Of a stretch of DNA of 64,000 nt, positions 32,587-42,255 are shown piece by piece. The stretch comes from DASQPA01 sp963756455. Its GTDB lineage: Bacteria; Acidobacteriota; Thermoanaerobaculia; Multivoradales; UBA5704. How positions within the stretch are numbered: position 1 is the first letter of the stretch; each line of letters opens with the position of its first letter. The position numbers and the translations under genes were made by a program. The stretch lies in assembly GCA_963756455.1 (NCBI GenBank), contig CAVWNC010000001.1:2026563-2090562 (forward strand), written 5' to 3'. The notes below the pieces were generated by a model. The model was not told where the DNA came from and did not search any database. It saw nothing but the letters and a program-made list of their open reading frames with translations.

Positions 32587-35500
32587 GCGATCGCCGGGAC
32601 GACTTCGAGCGCCTCTCGCCAGCCAAGCAGAAGCTCCTCCTCGCTCGCTTGAAGCAGCGCGAGGGGCGCGCGGCCCGGCCGAAGGAGGCGTCGGCTCCGG
32701 GGGAGATCCCGCCGAGCCCGCTCCGCCGCACCGGCGGTCCCTACCCGCTGTCGTTCTCCCAGCAGCGGCTGTGGTTCCTCGACCGCCTGGAGCCCGGGAG
32801 CGCCGCCTACAACCTCCCCGACGCCCTCCGCCTCCGGGGCCGGCTCGATCCCGCCCTCCTCGCCCGGGTGCTGGGGGAGATCGTCCGCCGGCACGAGGTG
32901 CTCCGCACCACCTTCGGTCTCGTCGCTGGGCGGCCGGTGCAGACGGTCTCGCCGCCCGGCCCCTTCCCGCTGCCGCGGATCGACCTCGACGACCTGCCCG
33001 CCGCCGCCGCGGAGCGGGAGGCCCGGCGCCTCGCCGAGGAGGACGCCGCCCTCCCCTTCGACCTCGCCCGCGGCCCTCATCTCCGCGCCCGGCTCCTCCG
33101 GCTCACGGCGAGCGGAGCCGAGCACGTCGTCCTCCTGAACCTCCACCACATCGTCTCGGATGGGTGGTCGGTGGCGGTTCTCGTGCGCGAGCTGACCCTC
33201 CTCTACGGCGCGTTCTCGGCCGGGCGGCCGTCGCCCCTCCCCGAGCTGCCGATCCAGTACGCCGACTTCGCCGACTGGCAGCACCGGGAGCTTTCCGGCG
33301 AGGTGCTCGCCGGGCACCTCCAGTACTGGCGCGAGCGGCTCGCCGGCGCCCCGAGCCTCCTCGCCCTCCCCACCGATCGACCGCGGCCGGCGGTGGCGAG
33401 CCCGCGCGGCGCCCACTTCCGGGTCATCCTCCCTGCCGGGCTCCAGGCGGCGCTCCGCCGGATCGCCCAACGGGAGGGGGACACGCTCTTCATGGTCCTC
33501 CTCGCCGCCTTCGCGGTCGTCCTCGGCCGTCACTCCGGGCAGGAGGACGTCGTCGTCGGCGCGCCGATCGCCAACCGGACCCACCGGGAGATCGAGGGGC
33601 TGATCGGCTTCTTCGTCAACACGCTCGTCCTCCGCGTCGACCTCCTGGCTCTGGGCGCGGAAGGGCGCTTCGTCGATCTCCTGCGGCAGGTGCACGCCAC
33701 GATGCTCGGCGCCTACACCCACCAGGATTTCCCCTTCGAGCGCCTGGTCGAGGAGCTCCAGCCGGCGCGCGACCTCTCGTACCCGCCGCTCTACCAGGTC
33801 GCCTTCGCCCTGCAGAACGTTCCCCAGGGGACGCTGACGCTCCCGGGGCTCACCTTCGAGGCGGTCGAGATCCCCGGGCGGAGCGCGGTCGTCGACCTCA
33901 CCCTGGAGGCGGTCGAGGACGAGTCGGGGCTGGTCCTCGACTGGCACTATCGCGACCTCTTCGAGCGGGCGACCGTCGAGCGCCTCGGCGCTCATTTGGC
34001 GACCCTTCTCTCCCGTATCGCCGCGGACACCGCGCAGCCCTCAGCCGGCCTTCCCCTCCTCTCCGCCGCCGAGATGCAACAGGTGACCCGGGAGTGGAGC
34101 GCGGGCGCTCCGGCCCCCGCCGCGGGCTGTCTCCACGCGGCGTTCGCGGCCCAGGCGCGACGCGCTCCGGCGGCGCTCGCCGTCGTCCACCTCGGCGACC
34201 TCGGGCATCCCGGCGCGCAGGGGGACGAGCGGCTCTCCTACGGCGAGCTCGCCGCTCACGCCGGCCGGCTCGCCCGCCGTCTCGCCGACCGCGGGGTCGG
34301 TCCCGAGGCGCGGGTGGCGATCTGCCTGCCGCGCTCGATCCAGCAGGTCGTCGCCGTCCTCGCCGTCCTCGAGGCGGGCGGCGCCTACGTGCCGCTGGAT
34401 CCCGCCTATCCGTCGGAGCGCCTGGCCTTCATGCTGGAGGACTCCGGCGCCCGGGTGCTCGTCGCCTCGCCGGGCCTCCCGGCTGATCTGGCTGAAATTG
34501 CCGAGCGGCTCGGGGTGACGGTCGTCGATCCAGAGAGCCCGGATCTCCCCCGGTCTCCCTTCGCGCCGGTCTCCCCGGAGAACACCCCGGAGAATGCCGC
34601 CTACGTCCTCTACACCTCGGGCTCGACGGGGCGGCCGAAGGGAGTGGAGGTCCCTCACCGGGGACCCGCCGCCGCCACCCTCCATGCCGCCCACCTCCTC
34701 GGCGCCCGGCCGGGAGCGCGGCAGCTCCAGATCGCCTCCTTCAGCTTCGACGCCTGGGTGCTGGAGGTCTTCACCGCCCTCTCGGCGGGCGCCACGCTCC
34801 ACCTCGGCCGTCCGGACCGCCTGCTCTCCGGCCCCGACCTCGCCGCCCAGCTCCGCGAGGAGCGGATCACCGGCGCCGTGTTGCCGCCGGCCGTCCTCGC
34901 CACCCTCTCGCCCGGCGGGGCGGGCTTCCCCGACCTCCGCTTCCTGCTCGCCGGCGGCGAGCGCTGCCCGGTCGAGGCGATGGAGCGTTGGAGCACGGGC
35001 CGCCGGTTCCTGAACGCCTACGGGCCGACCGAGGCGAGCATCTTCGTCGCCGCGGAGACGATCGAGCCGCGCGACGAGACGGGCCTCGCGGCTCCCAGGG
35101 TAGCGTCGATCGGCCGGCCGATCCCCGGCGCCCGGCTCCACGTCGTCGATTTCGGGAGTTTCGGAGCGCGCCCGGTCCCCATCAGGGTGGTGGGCGAGCT
35201 GTGGATCGGCGGCTCGGGGCTCGCCCGCGGCTACGTCGGGCTGCCGGCGCGGACGGCGGAGAGCTTCGTTCCCGACCCGTTCTCCGGCCTCCCCGGCGAG
35301 CGCCTCTACCGCTCGGGCGACCTCGTCCGCTTCCTGCCCACGGGCGAGCTCGAAATCCTCGGACGCACCGACCAGCAGATCCAGCTCCGCGGCTTCCGCA
35401 TCGAGCCCGGCGAGGTCGAGCGGGTCCTCGCCGAGCACCCCGCCGTGGCCCAGGCCGCCGTCCTCCTCCGGAACGGCCCCGTCGGTCCGCGCCTCGTCGC

Positions 35501-38500
35501 CTGGGTGGTCGTGGGGGAGAGCCTCACGGCGGAGCTCCGCGCCGCTCTCCGCGCCCATCTGCGCTCCCGCCTGCCGGAGCCCATGGTCCCCGCCGTCTTC
35601 GTCCCCCTCGCCGCCCTCCCGGTGACCGCCAACGGCAAGCTCGACCGCGCCGCCCTCCGCGAGCCCGAAGCGGCGGTCCCCGCGCCCGGCGAGCCCCCTC
35701 TCCCCGGCAACGCCCCGCGCGCCGGCCTCGAACGGGAGATCGCGGCCGTCTGGCAGGAGGTGCTCGGGGTGCCGCGGGTGGGGGCGGAGGACAATTTCTT
35801 CGACCTCGGGGGCCATTCGCTCCTCCTGGTCGACGCCCAGGCCCGGCTCGCCGCCCGGCTGGGCCGCGAGATCCCCCTCCTGGAGCTCTTCCGGCATCCC
35901 AACGTGGCGGCCCTCGCCCGCCACCTGGAGGGCGCGGCGGCGGTGGCGGATGCCGCTCCCGCACCCCACCCGCCCTCCCGTTCCCCGGAAGACGCCGGAC
36001 CGAGGTCCCGCGCGGTGGCGATTCTCGGGATGGCCGGCCGCTTCCCAGGCGCGCCCGACCTCGAACGTTTCTGGCAGAACCTCCGTGCCGGGGTCGAGTC
36101 GATCTCTTTCTTCTCGAAAGAGGAGCTGATCGAGGCCGGGGTCGATCCGGCGCTCGTCGAGCATCCCAACTACGTGCCGGCCGCCGGGGTGCTTGAAGGG
36201 ACGGATCTCTTCGACGCCCCATTCTTCGACGTCAACCCGCGCGAGGCGCAGCTCATGGACCCCCAGCAGCGGGTGTTCCTCGAATGCGCGGTCGAGGCGC
36301 TCGACGACGCCGGCTACGGAGCGGGGAGCCCGGCGGCCCGCGCCTGCCGGATCGGGGTCTACGCCGGGGGCGGGATGAGCGAGTACGCGGTCCACCAGCT
36401 CTTCGGCAACCCCGAAGCGGTGGGGGGCCTGGAGGTTCTCCTCGGCAACGACAAGGATTTCCTCGCCACCCGGGTGGCCTACAAGCTCGACCTCCGCGGC
36501 CCCGCCCTCGCCGTGCAGACCGCCTGCTCGACCTCGCTCGTCGCCGTCCACCTCGCCTGCCGGGCGCTCCTCGAAGGCGAGTGCGACATCGCCCTGGCCG
36601 GCGGGATCGGCATCGGCTGTCCCCAGAAGGCAGGCTATCTCTACGAGGAAGGGGGGGTGAGCGCCGCCGACGGCCACAACCGCACCTTCGACGCCCAGGC
36701 GCGGGGGACGGTAGGGTCGAGCGGGGCGGGCCTCGTCGTCTTGAAGCCGCTCCGCGCCGCTCTCAAAGACGGCGATCCCATCCGCGCCGTCCTCCGCGCC
36801 ACGGCGCTCACCAACGACGGCGCCGGGAAGGTCGGCTTCACCGCCCCGAGCGAGACCGGGCAGGCGGCGGCCATCGTTCGCGCCCAGGAGCTCGCCGGCA
36901 TCGCCCCCGAGAGCGTGCAGTACGTCGAGGCCCACGGCAGCGCGACGCCGCTCGGCGATCCCATCGAGGTGGCGGCGCTCACCCGCGCCTTCCGTGGCCG
37001 CCAGGCCCCTGGAAGCCCCGAGGTCGGCTTCTGCGGCTTCTGCGCCCTCGGCAGCGTCAAGACCAACATCGGCCACACCGGCGCGGCGGCGGGGATCGCA
37101 GGGCTCTTGAAGACCGTCCTCGCCCTGGAGCACCGGGAGATCCCGCCCTCTCTCCACTTCGAAACTCCCAACCCGCGGCTGCAGCTCGAAGGCAGTCCCT
37201 TCCGGGTGGCGACGGCGCTCGCGCCCTGGCCGGCCGGACCGGCCGGCCAGGGGGAGCCGGGGCAGCCGGGGGAGGCCGCCACGCCGCGGCGGGCGGGGGT
37301 CAGCTCCTTCGGCCTGGGCGGTACCAACGCCCATGCCGTCCTCGAAGAGGCGCCGGACCCCGCGCCCTCCGGACCCGCCCGGCCCTGGCACCTTCTCGCG
37401 CTCTCGGCGCGCACGGCGTCCGCCCTGGAGGCGGCGACCGACCTCCTGGCCGCCCACCTCGCCGCTCACCCCGAAGAGGAGCTGGCGGACGTCGCCTATA
37501 CCCTCCACACCGGCCGCCGGGGGATGGAGCACCGCCGCACCCTCGTCTGCCGCGACCGCGAGGACGCCCTGACGGTCCTCGCGAGCCGCGATCCCCGGCG
37601 GCTCCTGGCGAACGCGGTCGGCGGGGTTGGCGAGGTGGGCGCCCATCGCCCCGTGGCCCTCGTCCTTGCCGGGCTCGGCGAGCAGTACCCGGGGATGGCG
37701 CGCGGCCTCTACCGCGACGAGCCGGGTTTCCGGGAGGCTTTCGACCGCGCCGCCGCTCTCTTGGCGCCGCACGTCGGGGCCGACCTGGCGGGGCTGCTCT
37801 TTTCGGCGGCGACGGCGGGGACGGAAGGGGAGGCCGGAGGGGACGAGGAGGGCTCGCTCGATCTCCGGCAGATGCTCGGGCGCGCCCCGGCGAACCTGGA
37901 GACATCGGAAACGCTGGAGACGCCGCTCGACCGCACGGCGCTCCTTCAGCCGGCGATCTTCGCCCTCGACTACGCCCTGGCGAGCCTCCTCCTCGGCTGG
38001 GGCCTCGTCCCGCAGGCGATGATCGGCTACAGCCTCGGCGAGTACGTGGCCGCCTGTCTCGCCGGGGTCCTCTCGCTCGCCGACGCGGCGCGGCTCGTCG
38101 CCCTACGGGCGCGGCTCATTGACGCTCTCCCCGAGGGAGCGATGCTCGCGGTGCCGCTCTCCGAGGCGGAGCTTGCGGCTCTTCTCCCGGCAGGCCTGGC
38201 GATCGCGGCGGTGAACGGCCCGCAGGCGACGGTCGCGGCCGGGCCGCCCGCCGCGATCGAAGCGCTCGAACGGAGGCTCTCTGAAGCGGGGATCGCCGCC
38301 CGTCGGCTGCGCACGACCCACGCCTTCCACTGCCCCCTGCTCGCCCCGGCCGCCCGCCCCCTGGCGGCGGCGGCGCGGGAGATCGCGCTCCATCCGCCGC
38401 GCATCCCCTACCTCTCGAACGTCACCGGCACCTGGATCACGGCTGCCGAAGCGACCGATCCGGAGTACTGGGCGAAGCACCTCCTGCGGCCCGTCCGTTT

Positions 38501-40568
38501 CGCCGCGGGAATCGCCGAGCTGTGGCGCGAGCCCGGCCGGGTCCTCGTCGAGATCGGTCCCGGCGCGAGCCTCTCCGCCCTCGCCCTGCAGCTCGCGGGC
38601 CGGCCGGAGAGCGATCCCGTGGCCGTCGCCGTGCTCCCCGGGGCCTTCGAGCGGCGGCCCGACCGGGCGGTCCTCCTGGAGAGCCTCGGCAAGCTCTGGC
38701 TCGCCGGGGTGGAGATCGATTGGCCGCGGGTCTACGCCACGGAGCGGCGGCGCCGGGTCTCCCTGCCGTCCTACCCGTTCGAGCGCCAGCGGTATTGGAT
38801 CGATCGGAGGGATCGGAGCGACCGGATCGAGAGCGCCAGCCGCGCCACGCCCGCGGCCCGGCTCAGCGCAAGCGGTCTCTACCTGCCCGCCTTCCGGCGC
38901 ACGCCCTCGCTACCGGTTCCGACCGCCGCCGACCTCACGGCGGGGCGCTGGCTTGTCTTTACCGACAGTGCAGGTCTGGGGACGGCCCTCGCCGACCGCC
39001 TCCGTACCCGGGGAGCCGCGGTCGCTGTCGTCGCCGCCACCGCCGCGGGCGACCGCTTCGCGCCCGGGGAGGGGGAGACCGGCGTCTTCACCCTCGATCC
39101 CCAGCGCCGCGAGGACTACGGCGCGCTTCTCGCGGCCCTCGCCCTCCGCGGCCCCCTGCCCACCCGGATCGTCCATCTCTGGAGCCTCCCGGCAACCGCC
39201 GAAACCGCGACGACCACGGAGGAGCGGAGCCGCGGCCTCCACAGCCTGCTCTCCCTCGTCCACGCCCTGGCGGCGCGGATCTCTCCCGACGCTCCCGGCC
39301 CGCTCGCGGACCTGCGCGCCCTGGTCGTCGGCAACGGATTCGCCCGAGTGACGGCGGAGGACCCTCTCCGCCCCGAGCTGGCGCCGCTCGCCGCCCTCTG
39401 CCAGCTGCTGCCGCGGGAGCTCCCGGGGATCATCTGCCGGACGGTCGACGCCCACCCTCCCGTCTCGCCCCGGCGGCGGGAGGCCTGGCTCGACGCCCTC
39501 CTCGCCGAGCTCCTCGCCCCGGCCGAGCCGCCGGGCCTCGCCGACAGCGCCGCCGTCGCCCTCCGTGGGGCCGAGCGCTGGGTGCGGACCTTCGAGCCCT
39601 TGCCGTTGCCCCCCGGAGCCGCGCCGTCCGGCGGCGCGGTCGGCGCGGTCGTCGAGCTGGACGATCTCGCGGACGAGGCGAAGCTTGCTGAGACCCTCGC
39701 CGCCGCCGCCCGCGCCGGGGGGATCGCGGGTGTCCTGGTGAAAGAAGGGCTCGGCTTGGAGCTCCCCGAGCTGCCCCTGCCGCTCGCTACCCGCGAGCGC
39801 CTGGACGAGGTTCTCGCCCTGGCGGCCGAGCGGCTCGCCACCCTCGCCCGGCTCCTGGCGTCTCACCCGCCCGGCTTCTGCCTGCTCGCGACCGGCCTCG
39901 CCGCCCGCTCCGGCGCCGGCCAGCTCCTCGCCGCCGCCGTCGATGCCCAGGCGGCCGCCTTTGCCGAGGAGCAGTCCGAGAGGAGCCCCTTCCCCTGGGC
40001 CGTCCTCCATCGGGATGAGGGAGAGAGCGCCGCGCCCGCTCCTCTCCCGCTCGCCCTGCGTTTCCTCCTCGCGGCCGGCGCCGTGGGCCGCCTCGTCGCC
40101 GCGCCGGAAGAGCCGGGGGAGTGGATCGAACGCCTGCGGTCGGCTTCCGCCCCGGCCGTCCCGGCCGCCTCGGCGGTCGGGGCCGTGCTCCACGCCCGCC
40201 CCAACCTCCGCAACCCCTACGTCCCGCCGTCGACGGACACCGAGCGGCGGCTCGCCGAGATCTGGCAGCGGCTCCTCGGGCTCCAGGAGGTCGGCATCCA
40301 CGACAGCTTTTTCGATCTCGGCGGCAACTCCCTCCTCGCCACCCAGGTGACCGCCCGGGTGCGCGACACCTTCGGCGTCGACCTGCCCTTCCCCATCCTC
40401 TTCGAGCTCTCCACCCCGGCGGCCCTCGCCGAGCGCATCGACCAGCTCCGCCCGGAGGGCGAGCCGGAAAGCGAGAAGATCGCCCGGCTGCTGGCGAAGC
40501 TCGACAGCCTCTCCCCCGAGGAGGTCGAGCGGATGCTCGCCGAGCGCGGGGCGGGTTCGGAGGGGTGA
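32583..40568 (+). CDS. NRPS 3-PKS hybrid: C-A-PCP-KS-AT-inactive KR-ACP
   Basis: A 2,661-residue protein starting at a GTG that overlaps the previous stop (GTGA). An N-terminal docking-like segment (FERLSPAKQKLLLARLKQRE) leads into C with HHIVSDGWS (res 188), A with YTSGSTG, and PCP Ser1079. The code is read by eye as DALVLGAIFK; it loosely resembles codes recalled for aromatic residues. Next come KS (Cys1315 in TACSTSL, VEAHGSAT, NIGHTGA) and AT (Ser1817 in GYSLGEY, HAFHC, malonyl type). About 450 residues where a KR should sit have no GGxGxxG loop and no Ser-Tyr-Asn triad. The ACP has Ser2583 (GGNSL). The protein ends LDSLSPEEVERMLAE, the same tail as upstream proteins, and lacks any TE, TD or Dieckmann-type release domain. 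It should add one residue and one unreduced malonyl unit. Confidence 0.95.
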   Translation: MSDRRDDFERLSPAKQKLLLARLKQREGRAARPKEASAPGEIPPSPLRRTGGPYPLSFSQQRLWFLDRLEPGSAAYNLPDALRLRGRLDPALLARVLGEIVRRHEVLRTTFGLVAGRPVQTVSPPGPFPLPRIDLDDLPAAAAEREARRLAEEDAALPFDLARGPHLRARLLRLTASGAEHVVLLNLHHIVSDGWSVAVLVRELTLLYGAFSAGRPSPLPELPIQYADFADWQHRELSGEVLAGHLQYWRERLAGAPSLLALPTDRPRPAVASPRGAHFRVILPAGLQAALRRIAQREGDTLFMVLLAAFAVVLGRHSGQEDVVVGAPIANRTHREIEGLIGFFVNTLVLRVDLLALGAEGRFVDLLRQVHATMLGAYTHQDFPFERLVEELQPARDLSYPPLYQVAFALQNVPQGTLTLPGLTFEAVEIPGRSAVVDLTLEAVEDESGLVLDWHYRDLFERATVERLGAHLATLLSRIAADTAQPSAGLPLLSAAEMQQVTREWSAGAPAPAAGCLHAAFAAQARRAPAALAVVHLGDLGHPGAQGDERLSYGELAAHAGRLARRLADRGVGPEARVAICLPRSIQQVVAVLAVLEAGGAYVPLDPAYPSERLAFMLEDSGARVLVASPGLPADLAEIAERLGVTVVDPESPDLPRSPFAPVSPENTPENAAYVLYTSGSTGRPKGVEVPHRGPAAATLHAAHLLGARPGARQLQIASFSFDAWVLEVFTALSAGATLHLGRPDRLLSGPDLAAQLREERITGAVLPPAVLATLSPGGAGFPDLRFLLAGGERCPVEAMERWSTGRRFLNAYGPTEASIFVAAETIEPRDETGLAAPRVASIGRPIPGARLHVVDFGSFGARPVPIRVVGELWIGGSGLARGYVGLPARTAESFVPDPFSGLPGERLYRSGDLVRFLPTGELEILGRTDQQIQLRGFRIEPGEVERVLAEHPAVAQAAVLLRNGPVGPRLVAWVVVGESLTAELRAALRAHLRSRLPEPMVPAVFVPLAALPVTANGKLDRAALREPEAAVPAPGEPPLPGNAPRAGLEREIAAVWQEVLGVPRVGAEDNFFDLGGHSLLLVDAQARLAARLGREIPLLELFRHPNVAALARHLEGAAAVADAAPAPHPPSRSPEDAGPRSRAVAILGMAGRFPGAPDLERFWQNLRAGVESISFFSKEELIEAGVDPALVEHPNYVPAAGVLEGTDLFDAPFFDVNPREAQLMDPQQRVFLECAVEALDDAGYGAGSPAARACRIGVYAGGGMSEYAVHQLFGNPEAVGGLEVLLGNDKDFLATRVAYKLDLRGPALAVQTACSTSLVAVHLACRALLEGECDIALAGGIGIGCPQKAGYLYEEGGVSAADGHNRTFDAQARGTVGSSGAGLVVLKPLRAALKDGDPIRAVLRATALTNDGAGKVGFTAPSETGQAAAIVRAQELAGIAPESVQYVEAHGSATPLGDPIEVAALTRAFRGRQAPGSPEVGFCGFCALGSVKTNIGHTGAAAGIAGLLKTVLALEHREIPPSLHFETPNPRLQLEGSPFRVATALAPWPAGPAGQGEPGQPGEAATPRRAGVSSFGLGGTNAHAVLEEAPDPAPSGPARPWHLLALSARTASALEAATDLLAAHLAAHPEEELADVAYTLHTGRRGMEHRRTLVCRDREDALTVLASRDPRRLLANAVGGVGEVGAHRPVALVLAGLGEQYPGMARGLYRDEPGFREAFDRAAALLAPHVGADLAGLLFSAATAGTEGEAGGDEEGSLDLRQMLGRAPANLETSETLETPLDRTALLQPAIFALDYALASLLLGWGLVPQAMIGYSLGEYVAACLAGVLSLADAARLVALRARLIDALPEGAMLAVPLSEAELAALLPAGLAIAAVNGPQATVAAGPPAAIEALERRLSEAGIAARRLRTTHAFHCPLLAPAARPLAAAAREIALHPPRIPYLSNVTGTWITAAEATDPEYWAKHLLRPVRFAAGIAELWREPGRVLVEIGPGASLSALALQLAGRPESDPVAVAVLPGAFERRPDRAVLLESLGKLWLAGVEIDWPRVYATERRRRVSLPSYPFERQRYWIDRRDRSDRIESASRATPAARLSASGLYLPAFRRTPSLPVPTAADLTAGRWLVFTDSAGLGTALADRLRTRGAAVAVVAATAAGDRFAPGEGETGVFTLDPQRREDYGALLAALALRGPLPTRIVHLWSLPATAETATTTEERSRGLHSLLSLVHALAARISPDAPGPLADLRALVVGNGFARVTAEDPLRPELAPLAALCQLLPRELPGIICRTVDAHPPVSPRRREAWLDALLAELLAPAEPPGLADSAAVALRGAERWVRTFEPLPLPPGAAPSGGAVGAVVELDDLADEAKLAETLAAAARAGGIAGVLVKEGLGLELPELPLPLATRERLDEVLALAAERLATLARLLASHPPGFCLLATGLAARSGAGQLLAAAVDAQAAAFAEEQSERSPFPWAVLHRDEGESAAPAPLPLALRFLLAAGAVGRLVAAPEEPGEWIERLRSASAPAVPAASAVGAVLHARPNLRNPYVPPSTDTERRLAEIWQRLLGLQEVGIHDSFFDLGGNSLLATQVTARVRDTFGVDLPFPILFELSTPAALAERIDQLRPEGEPESEKIARLLAKLDSLSPEEVERMLAERGAGSEG

Positions 40569-40756
40569 GGTGGCGTCGCCCCATAACACCGCTGCGTCGA
40601 AGCGATCGAGTTCCTCCTCGTTGACGGAGCGGAATGATGAAGAGCTCTGGTGCCTTCCAATGACATCTGGATCGCTGCCGCTGCCGCCCGCGTAGGAGCA
40701 CCCGTATTGACCGGCCCTTTCGCGACAATTTTGACACCTCTGCGGGCTCAATCCGG

Positions 40757-40785
40757 CCCCGGCTGGGCCTTCGTGCCAGCCGGGG
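40757..40785. terminator. Candidate bidirectional terminator after the assembly-line operon
   Basis: CCCCGGCTGG and CCAGCCGGGG form a perfect 10-bp stem around a 9-base loop. It lies in the 243-base gap between the convergent ends of NRPS 3 and the VOC gene. There is no long T-run on either side, so it may act with a termination factor or only stabilise transcript ends. Nothing else was seen in the gap. Confidence 0.55.
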
Positions 40786-40811
40786 CTCGCCCCGCCGCTT
40801 GCACGCTGGAG

Positions 40812-41600
40812 CTAGCTCGACGGTCCCAGGATGGCGAAATGGGCGCCCTGAGGATCGGTCGCCACCGCGAAACGGCCGACGCTGGGGATATCCGTCGGTT
40901 CGACCCAGATTTTGCCCCCCAGCTCGGTGATCTTGGCGGCGCTCTCCGACGTGTTCTCGACCGCGATGTAGGGGAGCCAGGCCGAGGGAACGTGTTGTCC
41001 CCCCGACTTCGGGAGCATCCCGCCGCCGTCCACGCCATTGTCGCGCTTGAAGACGTAGTAGGGGCCCATGCCCGCGTCCATGGAGGAGACCTTCCAGCCG
41101 AAGACCTCGGCGTGGAACTTGCCTTCGCCTTCGGGATCCTGGGCGTGGAGCTCCTGCCAGCAGAAGGTCCCCGCGGGCCAGGGCTGGGTGATCCCCTCGC
41201 CCGCCCAGGTGACCGGCTTGAAGGGGGAGATCACGGCGCCCTGCGGGTCGGCGATCATGGAGAAGGTGCCGACGCCCGGGATGTCGGTCGGCGGGACGAG
41301 CGTCTTCCCACCGCGCTGCTCGGCGGTGGCGACGGCGGCCGCCACGTCGTCGACCGTGCAGTAGGAGACCCAGTGCGGCGGCGCGCCGGTGCTCGGGTCC
41401 AGGGCCATGAAGCCGCCGTGCTCGGTGCCCGCTGTGCGGATCATCTTGTAGGTCCCACCCGGACCCATGTCGGCCTCCTTGATCGTCCAACCGAAGAGGC
41501 TGGTATAGAACCGGATGGCCTGGTCGATGTCGTTCGTCACCAGATCGCGCCAGACGAACTTGCCCAGCACCTTCTGATCTTCCCGCTGTCCTTCACTCAT
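40812..41600 (-). CDS. Two-domain VOC (glyoxalase / bleomycin-resistance fold) protein
   Basis: A 262-residue protein with two tandem VOC domains. The first begins GKFVWRDLVTNDIDQAIRFY and ends PGVGTFSMIADPQGAVISPF; the second begins TFCWQELHAQDPEGEGKFHA and ends VGRFAVATDPQGAHFAI. The ATG is preceded by AGGAG. Members include glyoxalase-like enzymes and drug-binding resistance proteins; the substrate cannot be read here. It is convergent with the end of the NRPS/PKS operon, which makes a resistance role conceivable but unproven, since this two-domain family is also common outside clusters. Confidence 0.85.
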   Translation of the reverse strand: MSEGQREDQKVLGKFVWRDLVTNDIDQAIRFYTSLFGWTIKEADMGPGGTYKMIRTAGTEHGGFMALDPSTGAPPHWVSYCTVDDVAAAVATAEQRGGKTLVPPTDIPGVGTFSMIADPQGAVISPFKPVTWAGEGITQPWPAGTFCWQELHAQDPEGEGKFHAEVFGWKVSSMDAGMGPYYVFKRDNGVDGGGMLPKSGGQHVPSAWLPYIAVENTSESAAKITELGGKIWVEPTDIPSVGRFAVATDPQGAHFAILGPSS

Positions 41601-41718
41601 GCGTCGCTCCTCCTTACAGGGTGTTGTCTCGCTTCGACGTCATATCCTATCGCAGGGAGGAGCCGATCCCGGAGGGCGAGTCGGTAGCTTCCCGGTGACA
41701 GTTCCGCTCGGGCTCCGC

Positions 41719-42234
41719 TCACGGGAAGGGCTGGACGAGCATCTTCGCCAGCCGCCAGCGACCGTCCGCCTCGCGGCGCCAGGAGGCGACGTAGCGGCCG
41801 TGGTAGTCGTTGGCGGCCTTCCCCTTCTCCGCCACCCGCTGCCGGTAGGTGCCCCACTGGTAGGCGGCGTCGCCGTAGACCTCGACGGCATCGCTCTCGG
41901 TGCTGGCGGACTCGACGACGACGGCGGCGAAGACCGGCGCCAGGAAGGTCTGGATGGCCTCCCGGCCGCGCAGGGCGGCGAGGCCCGGCTCGAGGAGCTC
42001 GCCGTCCGCCGTGAAGAGGGCCGCCGTGGCCTCCGCCGGGCCGGTTTTGAGGAGCACGGTGTACTGCTGCATCGCCGCTTCCACCTCGCGGGCCGCGGCA
42101 TCCGTCTGCGGGGGCAGAGCGGGAGGCGGAGCGGGAGCGGCGGCCCGGAGGCCGGACGGGGTGGCCAGGAACGCGGCCAGAAGGCAGGCCAGGATGGGGG
42201 CTTCGATCCTCTTCGGCGTTTTCATCGGTCGCAT
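41719..42234 (-). CDS. Secreted DUF4440 / SnoaL-like (NTF2-fold) protein
   Basis: A 171-residue protein with an N-terminal signal peptide (basic MRPMKTPKR, hydrophobic core ILACLLAAFLATP, Ala-rich cleavage region near residue 32). The mature part has the DUF4440 pattern: an N-terminal helix (REVEAAMQQYTVLLKTGPAE), the GELLEPG..ALRGREAI turn, and the C-terminal YVASWRREADGRWRLAKML strands. The NTF2 fold can bind small ligands; no catalytic role is evident. The chosen ATG follows a GAGGAAG ribosome site; another ATG lies three codons downstream. It ends upstream of the VOC gene on the same strand. Confidence 0.75.
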   Translation of the reverse strand: MRPMKTPKRIEAPILACLLAAFLATPSGLRAAAPAPPPALPPQTDAAAREVEAAMQQYTVLLKTGPAEATAALFTADGELLEPGLAALRGREAIQTFLAPVFAAVVVESASTESDAVEVYGDAAYQWGTYRQRVAEKGKAANDYHGRYVASWRREADGRWRLAKMLVQPFP

Positions 42235-42255
42235 CGCTTCCTCTTTTCCTCGCCT

